Source: Chelativorans multitrophicus (GTDB lineage: Bacteria; Pseudomonadota; Alphaproteobacteria; Rhizobiales; Rhizobiaceae). Taken from it: DNA of 64,000 nucleotides. The stretch is taken from positions 1,116,001 through 1,180,000 of the forward strand of contig NZ_JAAAPL010000001.1 of assembly GCF_011317445.1 (NCBI RefSeq), given 5' to 3'. Position numbers and translations under genes: made by a program. This document shows, in pieces, positions 9,586-17,598 of the stretch. Each line of letters begins with the position of its first letter. Position 1 is the first letter of the stretch. Below the pieces are notes generated by a model that did no database searches, was not told where the DNA came from, and saw nothing but the letters and a program-made list of their open reading frames with translations.

Positions 9586-9924
9586 TCAGCCCTTCATGTT
9601 CTCGAACGCATCGAGGGTGCGCGCGGAATAGACGAGGGCGGCGCCTGCATTCATGGCGATCGCAACACCCAGCGCTTCAGCCAGTTCTTCCTTGCTGGTG
9701 CCAAGCTTCAACGCTGCTTCCACATGGCTGGCGATGCAGCCGTCGCAGCGCGTGGTCACGGCTACGGCGAGGGAAATGAGCTCGCGGGTCTTGGCATCGA
9801 GGTGGACGGACTTTTCCCCGGATACGGCGAGCGTGCCATAGCCCTTCATCACCTCCGGAACCAGCGTGCGCATCTCGCCCACCCGTTCCTTCACTTCGGC
9901 CCGATAATTCTTCCAATCGATCAT
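9586..9924 (-). CDS. Carboxymuconolactone decarboxylase / AhpD-like protein
   Basis: A 112-residue all-helical protein of the CMD family. It carries the AhpD-type redox motif Cys60-x-x-Cys63-x-x-x-His67 within TTRCDGCIASHVEAAL, which favours an alkylhydroperoxidase-like or thiol-redox function over true gamma-carboxymuconolactone decarboxylation. The start ATG at 9924 is preceded by AAGGAGAATG. It sits between the SDR and NIPSNAP genes in the leftward module A operon. Confidence 0.88.
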   Translation of the reverse strand: MIDWKNYRAEVKERVGEMRTLVPEVMKGYGTLAVSGEKSVHLDAKTRELISLAVAVTTRCDGCIASHVEAALKLGTSKEELAEALGVAIAMNAGAALVYSARTLDAFENMKG

Positions 9925-9945
9925 CTCATTCTCCTTATGTGAAAA

Positions 9946-10689
9946 TCAGTAGGTCGCGCGGCCGCCCGACAGGTCGAAGACGGCGCCGGTGGTGAAGGAG
10001 CACTCCTCGGAGCACATCCAGACAATCATCGCTGCGATTTCCTCGGGACGGCCAAGCCGCCCCAGCGGAATGCGCTCACGCGAGGCGCTCTGGGATTCCG
10101 GCGACATCTTTTGGAACAGCTCCGTCTCGACGGCGGCGGGCGTCACGCAATTGACGCGGATCTCCGTCGCGAGCAGTTCCTTGGCGAGTGATTTCGTCAG
10201 CGAGATCACTGCAGCCTTGGCAGCCGAGTAGGCTGAACCGAAGGGGTTCCCCTCCTTTCCGGCGATCGAGGAAATGTTCACGATGCGCCCGTAGCCGGTC
10301 TTTTCCATTTCGCGCACGACCGAACGGCAGCATAGGAACGTGCCAGTCAGGTTCACCTCTATGATCTTGCGCCAGGCCTCGACCGGATATTGCGCCACGG
10401 TGCTGCGCACCCCGCCGATCCCCGCCGCGTTGACCAGAATGTCGATGCCTCCCAGCTTGGCCGCCGTCTCCTGCGTCGCACGCTCGACGTCGCTTTCGCT
10501 GGTGACGTCCACGCTGACGGTTGCGACGTTGTCCAGTTCCGCTTTGGCTTGCCGGAGACTCTCGGATGCAAGGTCCCAGAGCGCGACTTCGGCCCCCGAG
10601 GCGATCATGCGCCGCGCCACGGCCAGCCCGATGCCACCCGATCCTCCGGTGATAATCGCCTTTCGCCCCTTCAGGTCGATGAGATTCAT
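9946..10689 (-). CDS. Short-chain dehydrogenase/reductase
   Basis: A classical SDR of 247 residues. It has the nucleotide-binding GGSGGIG (residues 15-21), NAAG at 87-90 and the catalytic Ser140/141, Tyr154-x-x-x-Lys158 set. Asp39 at the end of the second strand suggests NAD(H) preference. The closest general resemblance is to the 3-oxoacyl-ACP reductase (FabG)-like catabolic SDRs; the actual alcohol or ketone substrate cannot be told. It follows the TIM-barrel gene by 30 bases in the same operon. Confidence 0.9.
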   Translation of the reverse strand: MNLIDLKGRKAIITGGSGGIGLAVARRMIASGAEVALWDLASESLRQAKAELDNVATVSVDVTSESDVERATQETAAKLGGIDILVNAAGIGGVRSTVAQYPVEAWRKIIEVNLTGTFLCCRSVVREMEKTGYGRIVNISSIAGKEGNPFGSAYSAAKAAVISLTKSLAKELLATEIRVNCVTPAAVETELFQKMSPESQSASRERIPLGRLGRPEEIAAMIVWMCSEECSFTTGAVFDLSGGRATY

Positions 10690-10719
10690 AGCAGCTTCTC
10701 CAGTTGGCGGACGAACCGC

Positions 10720-11577
10720 TCAAAACGCCACGGGTTGGTCACAGTCCGCGAGAAAGCCCCGCGCCTTCTCGCCTATGACGCGGCCCCGCTCGACCGGTGT
10801 CATCCCGGCGAGCGCGGCAACGGGGGCTTCCACGCTTATGGGGAGCATCGGGGGAAGGGCGATGACCCAATCCTTGAGCCACAGGCTTCCGTCACCCGGC
10901 AGCAGCCGGCCCGTGCGCGCTTCGGCAAGCAATCCGTCATTTCCGGCAGGGATTTCGGCAACAGCATCGCATATCTGCGCATAAGCCAGGCATGCGGGGT
11001 TTACCGTCGCAAGCTCGTCGGGCGAGCCGCCCACGCGGCTATGATGCAGCGCATCGACAATGACACCCGCATTGCTCTTTCCAGAGCGCTCTACGTAGGC
11101 GAGCGCCTCCGCCAATGTGCGCAGATCGCGGAAAGAGATGTATTCGAGCCCGACCTTCAGGCCGTAGATGGCGCCAAGATCGCACAATTCGCAGTATTTT
11201 TCGAAGGCGCGTGCCGGATCTGGGTCCACGACGGAGGTCAGAACGGCCCGCCCTTCGAGTTCGGCAACCGTCGCCAGAGCCGGCTCATAATCGGCGCGAA
11301 TGTCGGTCTCCGGACGAAGGCTGAAGGATTCGGCGTCATAGAGAGCCAAACCGGAATCGCGGAGCATTCCCCGGACCTCCGTCACGACAGCGGGATGCCC
11401 CACGATTTCGCCGGCAAGCACCGTCCCCTTGGGCGGAAGCACACGCAGGCCGATGCCATCGAATCCGCCCGCCTCGGCTGCCTTCACCAGCGTAATCGGA
11501 TCGGCATCGATCATCGACAGATGAGCGAGCGTCAACGGATGGCGCTTTGCCGCGATAGCTCCTGCAATGCGGTCCAA
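10720..11577 (-). CDS. Sugar phosphate isomerase/epimerase-like TIM-barrel protein
   Basis: AP-endonuclease-2/xylose-isomerase-like TIM barrel of 285 residues. The N-terminal LTLAHLSMIDADPITLVKAA and the segment GVIVDALHHSRVGGSPDEL (metal-ligand Asp and His region) are characteristic. It may isomerise, epimerise or dehydrate a hydroxyacid or sugar acid. The start is taken as TTG at 11577 because GGGAGG lies 7 bases before it; the frame runs further upstream into the control region without a better site. It is the first gene of the leftward tct operon and faces the D-2-hydroxyacid dehydrogenase gene. Confidence 0.82.
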   Translation of the reverse strand: MDRIAGAIAAKRHPLTLAHLSMIDADPITLVKAAEAGGFDGIGLRVLPPKGTVLAGEIVGHPAVVTEVRGMLRDSGLALYDAESFSLRPETDIRADYEPALATVAELEGRAVLTSVVDPDPARAFEKYCELCDLGAIYGLKVGLEYISFRDLRTLAEALAYVERSGKSNAGVIVDALHHSRVGGSPDELATVNPACLAYAQICDAVAEIPAGNDGLLAEARTGRLLPGDGSLWLKDWVIALPPMLPISVEAPVAALAGMTPVERGRVIGEKARGFLADCDQPVAF

Positions 11578-11617
11578 TGCAATTCCTCCCAATCGTCCTG
11601 GCACTTTGTCCGTATGT

Positions 11618-11632
11618 TTGCTACATGAGCAA
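11618..11632. promoter_or_regulatory. Putative operator TTGCT-N5-AGCAA, module A control region
   Basis: A perfect inverted repeat of 5-base arms with a 5-base spacer (TTGCT ACATG AGCAA). It lies in the AT-rich 241-base region between the divergent leftward tct operon and the rightward dehydrogenase gene. The same arms and spacer recur at 18603-18617 upstream of the module B operon. Additional TTGC/GCAA half-sites are scattered in 11638-11730. The IclR protein encoded at 12757 is the obvious candidate binder. Confidence 0.5.
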
Positions 11633-11818
11633 CAACATTGCCGTATGTTTAGCAATAATTCTCTATATGTCAAATATCATGCGCAATTTCTCAAATGTTT
11701 TGCAAATTACGCAAATCAATGCGAATATATGGCGAATCGCTCCTGGGTGCCGGAAATCGGACATTGGCGGGATGCGCCGGTCTGGCCGTCCGGGGCGATA
11801 CATGAGAAAGGAGGCCCG

Positions 11819-12757
11819 ATGTCGAAGCCCTTCACAATTGCCAGCAGCCTTGTGCCTGCGCAGAATGAAGCGCTGGGGGCGGTGTCCGGGTGCCGGCTCG
11901 TTCCGCTGGAAGAACAACCGTGGCTGGTCCCGGCCGACGCCGACGCTCTTTTCACCTATCAGACTCAATGGCGCAACGCTCCCTCCGTGGCGCCGGAGGG
12001 TTGGCCATTCAACCTGCGCTGGATTCAGGTGGCCTCCGCGGGCGTCGATACCTTTCCGGAATGGATCCATGCCGTGCCCCTGGTCACACGCGGGCGCGGT
12101 GTTCAGTCCCCGGCGATCGCCGAATATGTGATCGGCGCCATCTATGCCCATGAGAAGCGCTTCTGGGACGAGCGCATACGCGGCGCCGGGCAATGGAGAC
12201 ATAAGATCCTGGGATCCGTTGCCGGAAAGACGGTGGGCATCGCTGGCTTCGGTGCCATTGGCGCGGATGTGGCGCGCACGGCAATGGTGTTGCACATGGA
12301 TGTGGTTGCATTGAGCCGCACCAATCGCTTCGAGATGGATGGCGTGCAAGCGGCAGCGGACATGGACGACCTGATGCGCCGCAGCGACCATCTGGTGCTG
12401 GCCATGCCGCTCACCGCCGACACACACGGAATCATAAACGCGGAGCGGTTGCAGAGCGCCAAGCCTGGACTGCACCTGATCAATGTTGCACGCGGGCAAC
12501 TGCTGGATAACGAGGCCCTGATCCACGCCTTTGATTCGGGCTTACTTTCGGCCGCGACGCTGGATGTCACGGCTCCCGAGCCGCTGCCAGACGGACACCC
12601 GCTCTATACCCATCCGAAGGTTCGGCTTACACCCCATGTCTCCGGCATGACGGAAGACAATGAAGAGCGGCTTTCCCGGCTGCTTGTCGCCAATCTCGCG
12701 GATTTTCTCGCCGGTAGGGAGCTCTCCGGCGTTGTCCCGCCCGGGAGGGGTTATTGA
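11819..12757 (+). CDS. NAD(P)-dependent D-2-hydroxyacid dehydrogenase
   Basis: Interconverts a 2-oxoacid and a D-2-hydroxyacid. It has 312 residues from the ATG at 11819, which follows AAAGGAGG. The Rossmann motif GFGAIG is at 143-148. The catalytic triad of the family is visible: Arg225 in NVARGQLLD, Glu254 in DVTAPEPLP and His273 in LTPHVSG. The frame continues upstream into the control region, but those codons have no ribosome site. It is coupled to the IclR gene (TGATG junction), so the regulator and dehydrogenase are co-transcribed. Confidence 0.9.
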   Translation: MSKPFTIASSLVPAQNEALGAVSGCRLVPLEEQPWLVPADADALFTYQTQWRNAPSVAPEGWPFNLRWIQVASAGVDTFPEWIHAVPLVTRGRGVQSPAIAEYVIGAIYAHEKRFWDERIRGAGQWRHKILGSVAGKTVGIAGFGAIGADVARTAMVLHMDVVALSRTNRFEMDGVQAAADMDDLMRRSDHLVLAMPLTADTHGIINAERLQSAKPGLHLINVARGQLLDNEALIHAFDSGLLSAATLDVTAPEPLPDGHPLYTHPKVRLTPHVSGMTEDNEERLSRLLVANLADFLAGRELSGVVPPGRGY

Positions 12758-13605
12758 TGAGCGGGAGAATGGGTATTGTCAGCGGGCAGCCTCATCTGCG
12801 AAATGAAACCGTAAGGCGCGGAGAAGTGAACCCTCGGGGACCAAGTGCGATGGATGTGACCACAGATGCAGGTCCGGCCGAGTTCCAGGCTGCTCCCGTG
12901 CGCTCCCTGTCCAAGGGACTGGCCGCGCTCGACATTCTTCGTGGGGAGGGGGAGTTGCGCACCACCGATCTGGCGGCGCGCCTTTCCATCGACAAGGGCG
13001 TAGCGTCCCGCATCCTGCAGACGCTTGCGCAGACAGGTTACGCCGAGCGCATGCCGGGGCGCCGTTACCGCATCGGCCCAAAGCTTGCGGCGCAGGAGCA
13101 CGCCGTTCTGTCCGTCGGTATCAGGGCGAGCGCTCGCCCGCTGCTCGCGCGCCTCTCCGAACAGGTCCAGGAAGCAGTCTATCTGGGAGTCCTCGTCGAC
13201 GGGCAAGTGCTTTATCTGGACAAGGAAGTGCCTGCGAGCGAACTGAAGGTGGACCGGCCCATTCCCACGCTGGCTCCCTTGTACTGTACGGCCATCGGCA
13301 AGCTGTTTGTCGCGATGCATGGAATATCCGTGCCGAGGGAACTGCCTGCCTATACGCCGAGGACGATTGCCGACCCGGCGCTCTATGCCACTGAGATCGC
13401 AGCTATAGCGGAGAGAGGCTATGCCTGGGACGATGAGGAGTTCCATCTTGGCGTGCGTTGTGTCGCTGCGCCTCTCCGCGACCGCGGGGGCAAGGTGCTG
13501 GGCGCCTTGAGCGTAGCCGCCCCGAGCGTTCGGCTTGCAAGCGAAGATATCGAAGCGGCGGCGAGAATCACCAAGAATGTCGCCGACGCCTTCACGGCGC
13601 CGTAG
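12757..13605 (+). CDS. IclR family transcriptional regulator
   Basis: A 282-residue DNA-binding regulator. After an unstructured N-terminus of about 45 residues comes a winged helix-turn-helix (LSKGLAALDILRGEGELRTTDLAARL, then GVASRILQTLAQTGYAER). A C-terminal GAF-like effector domain follows, including LYCTAIGKLFVA and GVRCVAAPLRDRGGKVLGALSVAAP. The ATG at 12757 shares one base with the dehydrogenase stop and has GGGAGGGG upstream. Likely target sites are the TTGCT-N5-AGCAA repeats at 11618 and 18603. Its 3' end overlaps the convergent hydrolase gene by 14 bases. Confidence 0.92.
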   Translation: MSGRMGIVSGQPHLRNETVRRGEVNPRGPSAMDVTTDAGPAEFQAAPVRSLSKGLAALDILRGEGELRTTDLAARLSIDKGVASRILQTLAQTGYAERMPGRRYRIGPKLAAQEHAVLSVGIRASARPLLARLSEQVQEAVYLGVLVDGQVLYLDKEVPASELKVDRPIPTLAPLYCTAIGKLFVAMHGISVPRELPAYTPRTIADPALYATEIAAIAERGYAWDDEEFHLGVRCVAAPLRDRGGKVLGALSVAAPSVRLASEDIEAAARITKNVADAFTAP

Positions 13606-14695
13606 ATCCCGCGGCCAGGGCTTGAACGATCTTCTCGATCATCCGGTCCCGGCGCGCCGCATCGTGCCAGCGGATGACCAGCACCAGATCCTCGTCGGGA
13701 TCCACCAGCAGCAGATTGGCGATACCTGAGCACCAGATGGCCCGGCGCGACAGGCTGGCAATCGATCCACGGAAATTGTTCCACCACATCATGCCGAAAT
13801 CCGGATTGAGGGCCGTTGGGCTCGATACGAGGTCCAGCCACAAGGTGGGAAATATCGCCTGGCCGTCGCATCTGCCGCGCCGCACATAAAGCAATCCAAG
13901 CCGGGCGAGGTCGAGGGCGGAAATAACCAAGCCTCCGCCCCAATGGGCCCCGCCGGCCACAACCGGCACACGCCGGCCACCAATCGCGGCGAAAGCGTTG
14001 TCATAGCCGCCCCATCGCCATTGCCCGCTCGCTCCGATGGGGTCCATCACTTGACGCTTGAACACGTCCGGAAGCGGCTCCCGCCAAAGATGGGTGAGCG
14101 CGAGCGCCAGCACATTGACGCGCACATCGTTGAACTCCCAATATTCGCCCGGATCGCGCAGGCGGCGGTGACTGCCCTTGGCCGGCGCGCCGGGCCGCGA
14201 CGGCACGGCACGGTTCCAATCGATGCTGTCGGGAATGCCCCAGAGCTTGCCCCGCCATTCGCTGGTGAAAGTAAGCAGGTGCCGCCAGGTAATGTCCTTG
14301 TTGGGATTTTCGGCAAATTCCTGAAGCGGCACGACCTCGCTGACACGACTGTCGAGCGCGGGGATCAGCCCTTCTCCCAGCGCAAGACCAGCCATTGTCG
14401 CGAGCGCAGCTTTAGTCACGCTGAAGGCGATGTCGGGACGTTGGGGCGTTCCCCATGAACCCGCCAGAGTCCCCCGATATAAAACAACGCCCGTTGCGGG
14501 GCCGCGATCCGGCATCGGCCCGATAATCGCCGCATGTTCACCTTCCGCGAAGGTTTCCGCATTCTCCCGCAGCTTGAAAGCCTTCAGGTCGGTCGGCACG
14601 GAAGTCTCCCATGCGGAAATCTCCGCGATCGCCTGATCGAGGGCAGCCATTTTCCTGATGGGAAGATCCTTCACAGGTGAAGTCAACGGCGTCAC
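13592..14695 (-). CDS. Beta-lactamase-fold serine hydrolase (class C / EstB-like)
   Basis: A 367-residue penicillin-binding-protein-like hydrolase, probably an esterase or amidase. The nucleophile motif Ser92-Val-Thr-Lys95 is present in IAFSVTKAAL. The position where family members usually show a Tyr before Asn (W-E-Y-N-D) reads W-E-F-N-D here (Phe188), so the second catalytic motif looks altered. No signal peptide is visible, so it is probably cytoplasmic. The GTG start at 14695 overlaps the preceding stop as GTGA. It is the last gene of the module B operon. Confidence 0.82.
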   Translation of the reverse strand: MTPLTSPVKDLPIRKMAALDQAIAEISAWETSVPTDLKAFKLRENAETFAEGEHAAIIGPMPDRGPATGVVLYRGTLAGSWGTPQRPDIAFSVTKAALATMAGLALGEGLIPALDSRVSEVVPLQEFAENPNKDITWRHLLTFTSEWRGKLWGIPDSIDWNRAVPSRPGAPAKGSHRRLRDPGEYWEFNDVRVNVLALALTHLWREPLPDVFKRQVMDPIGASGQWRWGGYDNAFAAIGGRRVPVVAGGAHWGGGLVISALDLARLGLLYVRRGRCDGQAIFPTLWLDLVSSPTALNPDFGMMWWNNFRGSIASLSRRAIWCSGIANLLLVDPDEDLVLVIRWHDAARRDRMIEKIVQALAAGSTAP

Positions 14696-17598
14696 GGGCG
14701 GGGCTCAAAAAGATCAACGTGCAGGGGGGCCGTTTCGTCGGCTTGCGCATCGCGCTGTTCTTCCGGCCGGCTGCACCATTCCAGCAGATAAGCGATGGAT
14801 TGGTAGTGACGACCCGAATGAGCCGACAACCCGATCTCGCAGGTCCGGCTGGTGGAGTAACCCGCATTGCAATCGTCCGGAATCTGCTCACGGAGGAGCC
14901 GCAGCGCACTGGTATTGAGTTCGGGCCTGTTGAAGCCCTTGTCGCCCGCAAAGCCGCAGCATTCGATTTCCTCGGGGATCACGAGTTGCTCGGCACAGGC
15001 GGCCGCCAGGCGAACGAGCTGCGTGTCCTTGCCGAGCTTGCGTGTGCTGCAGGCGACATGAAGCGCGACCTTTTCCGCCTTTTGATGAAGCTTCAGCTTG
15101 GGCAATACCATCTGTTCCAAGCCTTCACCGGTATCCAGTATCCGCAGGCCACCTCCTTCATGGGAGGAAAGCAGGGTGGCCGCGCAGGGGCTCGTATCGC
15201 AGATGATCGGATCGGCGCCGCCACGACTGGCCTCCACAAGCACGGCTTTGAGACGGGCAACGCTTCCCGCGGCTTCTTCGAAGAAGCCTTTGCCGCGGAA
15301 AGGCATGCCGCAGCAGCCAGCCTTTGTGGCGCCCACCAAGTCGACCTCGTAGCCAGCACGCTCCAAAAGGAGCTTCATCACATGCCAAAGCTCCTCACGG
15401 TGTGGAGCGCCTCTTGCCGGCCCCATCACCGAACTCACGCAGCTGGCAAAGAGCACGACCCTCGGGCGCGAGGACGAGGGTGCTTTCCCGATCCGCGGGG
15501 GAGCCGCGGCCGGCCGCGGCATGAACCGCGTCCAGGGCGGCACAAGGCCCCCTGTGACGATACGGAGCATCCGCGCAAGCCTTTCCAGCGCCGACGGGCC
15601 AAGCAGGGCATGCGCCATATCCGCAAAACGCAAGGCACCCCGCGCGCAGCTCATGACGAGCGGGAGATGTTTCCGCACCTGCCGCGCCACAAATTTTGCT
15701 ACCGCACCGTGTTTCCTTGCGCGCTGGAGGCGCATCATCTCGCCCGTGTCGATGCCCACCGGACAGTTGCGCGCGCACAGGCCGTCTCCGGCGCAGGTTT
15801 CCACCGCCTGATAGGCGTAGGACGCCGCAAAGGGACCGGTCTCCCCTTCCCTTCCCGCCATGGCGCGCGTCGCGGCGATGCGCTGGCGGGGCGTGAGAGA
15901 AAGGGCGCGCGAAGGACAAACCGGCTCGCAAAACCCGCATTCAATGCATTTGTCGATCACGGGGTTCACGGACGGCAGTTGCTTCAAATCGCGAAGATGT
16001 ATGCCGGGATCGTCGCAAATCACGACACCTGGGTTGAGCACACCCTTCGGATCGAAAATCGCCTTGATGCGGCGCATCAGTTCATATGCGCGCGTCCCCC
16101 ATTCCAGCTCGACGAAGGGCGCCATATTGCGGCCGGTGCCATGTTCCGCCTTGAGCGAGCCGGAGAACCGCACGGCAACAAGCCGGGTTACGTCCTCCAT
16201 GAGGGCGGCATAGCGGGCAATCTGCTCCGGCGTTTCGAAAGATTGTGGAAAGACGAAATGTAAATTTCCGTCCAGCGCATGCCCGAAGACGATGGCATCA
16301 GCATAACCGTGGCCATCGAGCAGGCAGCGCAGCGCGATGGCTGCGTCTGCGAGATGTTCGGTGGGAACCGCGACATCCTCCACGATCACGGTGGTTCCCG
16401 TTGGCCTCATGCCGCCGACTGACGGTAGCAATCCCTTGCGCACGTTCCAATAATTCGCATAGGTCGATGCGTCCTGCGCGAATGAGATGGGCGTGAGCAG
16501 ATCGAATCCCCGGAGCGCCTCTCCGACCGCCTTTTCCTGCCCTTGAAGCTGGATGCTGTCGTCAGCGCGCAGGTCGACCAGGAGCGCGCATACCTGCTGC
16601 GGCAGGTTTGCGAACGACTGCGGAATGCCGGGCTTGCCGATGACAGATTGCAGCGAGGCATAATCCATCAGTTCGACAGCCGAGACGGGGGTGGACTTGA
16701 GGCGGGCAGCCGCTGCACAGGCATCACGCATGTCACGGAAAAGGATCAGTGCCGCTGACTTCTGCTTTGGATCGGGCACGGTTGCCAGCGTAAGCTCGCT
16801 CATGAAGGCCAGGGTTCCCTCAGAGCCGATCAGGAGGTGCTGCAGGATGTCGATCGGATCAGCATAGTCGACGAGCGCGTTTATCGAATAGCCGGTCGTG
16901 TTCTTGATGGCGTATTTCCGCCGAATGAGCGCGACGAGTTCGGCGTCCTCCTGAACTTCGCGGGCAAGCGCGGACAGCGCATCGAGCATCGCGCCATGGC
17001 TCTTGGCGAATGCGGCGCGGCTTTCGGGATCGGCCGTATTTAAGGAGGTGCCGTCGGCGAGCACGATGCGCATGGAGTGAAGTGTGCGATAAGCATTCTG
17101 TTCGACGCCGCAGCATATGCCACTCGAATTGTTGGCGGCGATGCCGCCCATCATGGCGGCACCGATGGATGCCGGATCGGGGCCGATTTTTCGACCGAAG
17201 CGGGCGAGCCGCGCATTGACGTGGCCGCCCACCATGCCGGGACCGACCTTCACGAGCTTCGTTTCCGGCGCAAAAACAAAACTGCGCCACCCATTGTGGT
17301 CCAGCTTTACAAGGACGGAGCTCGTGACCGCTTGCCCCGAAAGGCTGGTGCCAGCGGCGCGAAAGGTGATGGGCACGCGGTTCTCGCTTGCCGCGCGGCA
17401 GACATGCGCAACTTCTTCCTCGGCATTCACCAGCAGGACGGCGTCCGGAACGAGCTTGTAGCAGCTGGCGTCGGTGCCATGTGCAATCCGGGAAAACCGG
17501 TCGAGGAGAATGCGTTCGGCAGGCAGAACCTGCCGAATGGCAGCCATGAAGGCCTCAAATGCCGCTGCCCTTGCCGTTTGCGGGCTTTGCGCATTCAT
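14692..17598 (-). CDS. Fused FAD- and [4Fe-4S]-binding D-2-hydroxyacid dehydrogenase
   Basis: A 968-residue fusion. Order: FAD_binding_4 domain (about 40-220, with TFRAAGTSLSGQAV), FAD-oxidase C-terminal domain (about 230-510), two ferredoxin clusters (CIECGFCEPVC near 549 and CAGDGLCARNC near 604), then a heterodisulfide-reductase-type CCG region (FASCVSS near 716, ECCGFAG near 881). This is the architecture of bacterial D-lactate / D-2-hydroxyglutarate dehydrogenases that pass electrons to quinone or cytochrome. The substrate is probably a D-2-hydroxyacid, not known here. It has four-base overlaps with both neighbours (17595-17598 and 14692-14695), so the three genes form a tight operon. 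Confidence 0.92.
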   Translation of the reverse strand: MNAQSPQTARAAAFEAFMAAIRQVLPAERILLDRFSRIAHGTDASCYKLVPDAVLLVNAEEEVAHVCRAASENRVPITFRAAGTSLSGQAVTSSVLVKLDHNGWRSFVFAPETKLVKVGPGMVGGHVNARLARFGRKIGPDPASIGAAMMGGIAANNSSGICCGVEQNAYRTLHSMRIVLADGTSLNTADPESRAAFAKSHGAMLDALSALAREVQEDAELVALIRRKYAIKNTTGYSINALVDYADPIDILQHLLIGSEGTLAFMSELTLATVPDPKQKSAALILFRDMRDACAAAARLKSTPVSAVELMDYASLQSVIGKPGIPQSFANLPQQVCALLVDLRADDSIQLQGQEKAVGEALRGFDLLTPISFAQDASTYANYWNVRKGLLPSVGGMRPTGTTVIVEDVAVPTEHLADAAIALRCLLDGHGYADAIVFGHALDGNLHFVFPQSFETPEQIARYAALMEDVTRLVAVRFSGSLKAEHGTGRNMAPFVELEWGTRAYELMRRIKAIFDPKGVLNPGVVICDDPGIHLRDLKQLPSVNPVIDKCIECGFCEPVCPSRALSLTPRQRIAATRAMAGREGETGPFAASYAYQAVETCAGDGLCARNCPVGIDTGEMMRLQRARKHGAVAKFVARQVRKHLPLVMSCARGALRFADMAHALLGPSALERLARMLRIVTGGLVPPWTRFMPRPAAAPPRIGKAPSSSRPRVVLFASCVSSVMGPARGAPHREELWHVMKLLLERAGYEVDLVGATKAGCCGMPFRGKGFFEEAAGSVARLKAVLVEASRGGADPIICDTSPCAATLLSSHEGGGLRILDTGEGLEQMVLPKLKLHQKAEKVALHVACSTRKLGKDTQLVRLAAACAEQLVIPEEIECCGFAGDKGFNRPELNTSALRLLREQIPDDCNAGYSTSRTCEIGLSAHSGRHYQSIAYLLEWCSRPEEQRDAQADETAPLHVDLFEPRP

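Noticed and set aside
10390-11628. 412-codon rightward open frame
   Set aside because: Antisense to the SDR and TIM-barrel genes, which show intact family motifs.
14677-16263. 528-codon rightward open frame
   Set aside because: Antisense of the FAD/Fe-S dehydrogenase, whose cofactor motifs are unmistakable on the other strand; its sequence is Arg/His-rich shadow.
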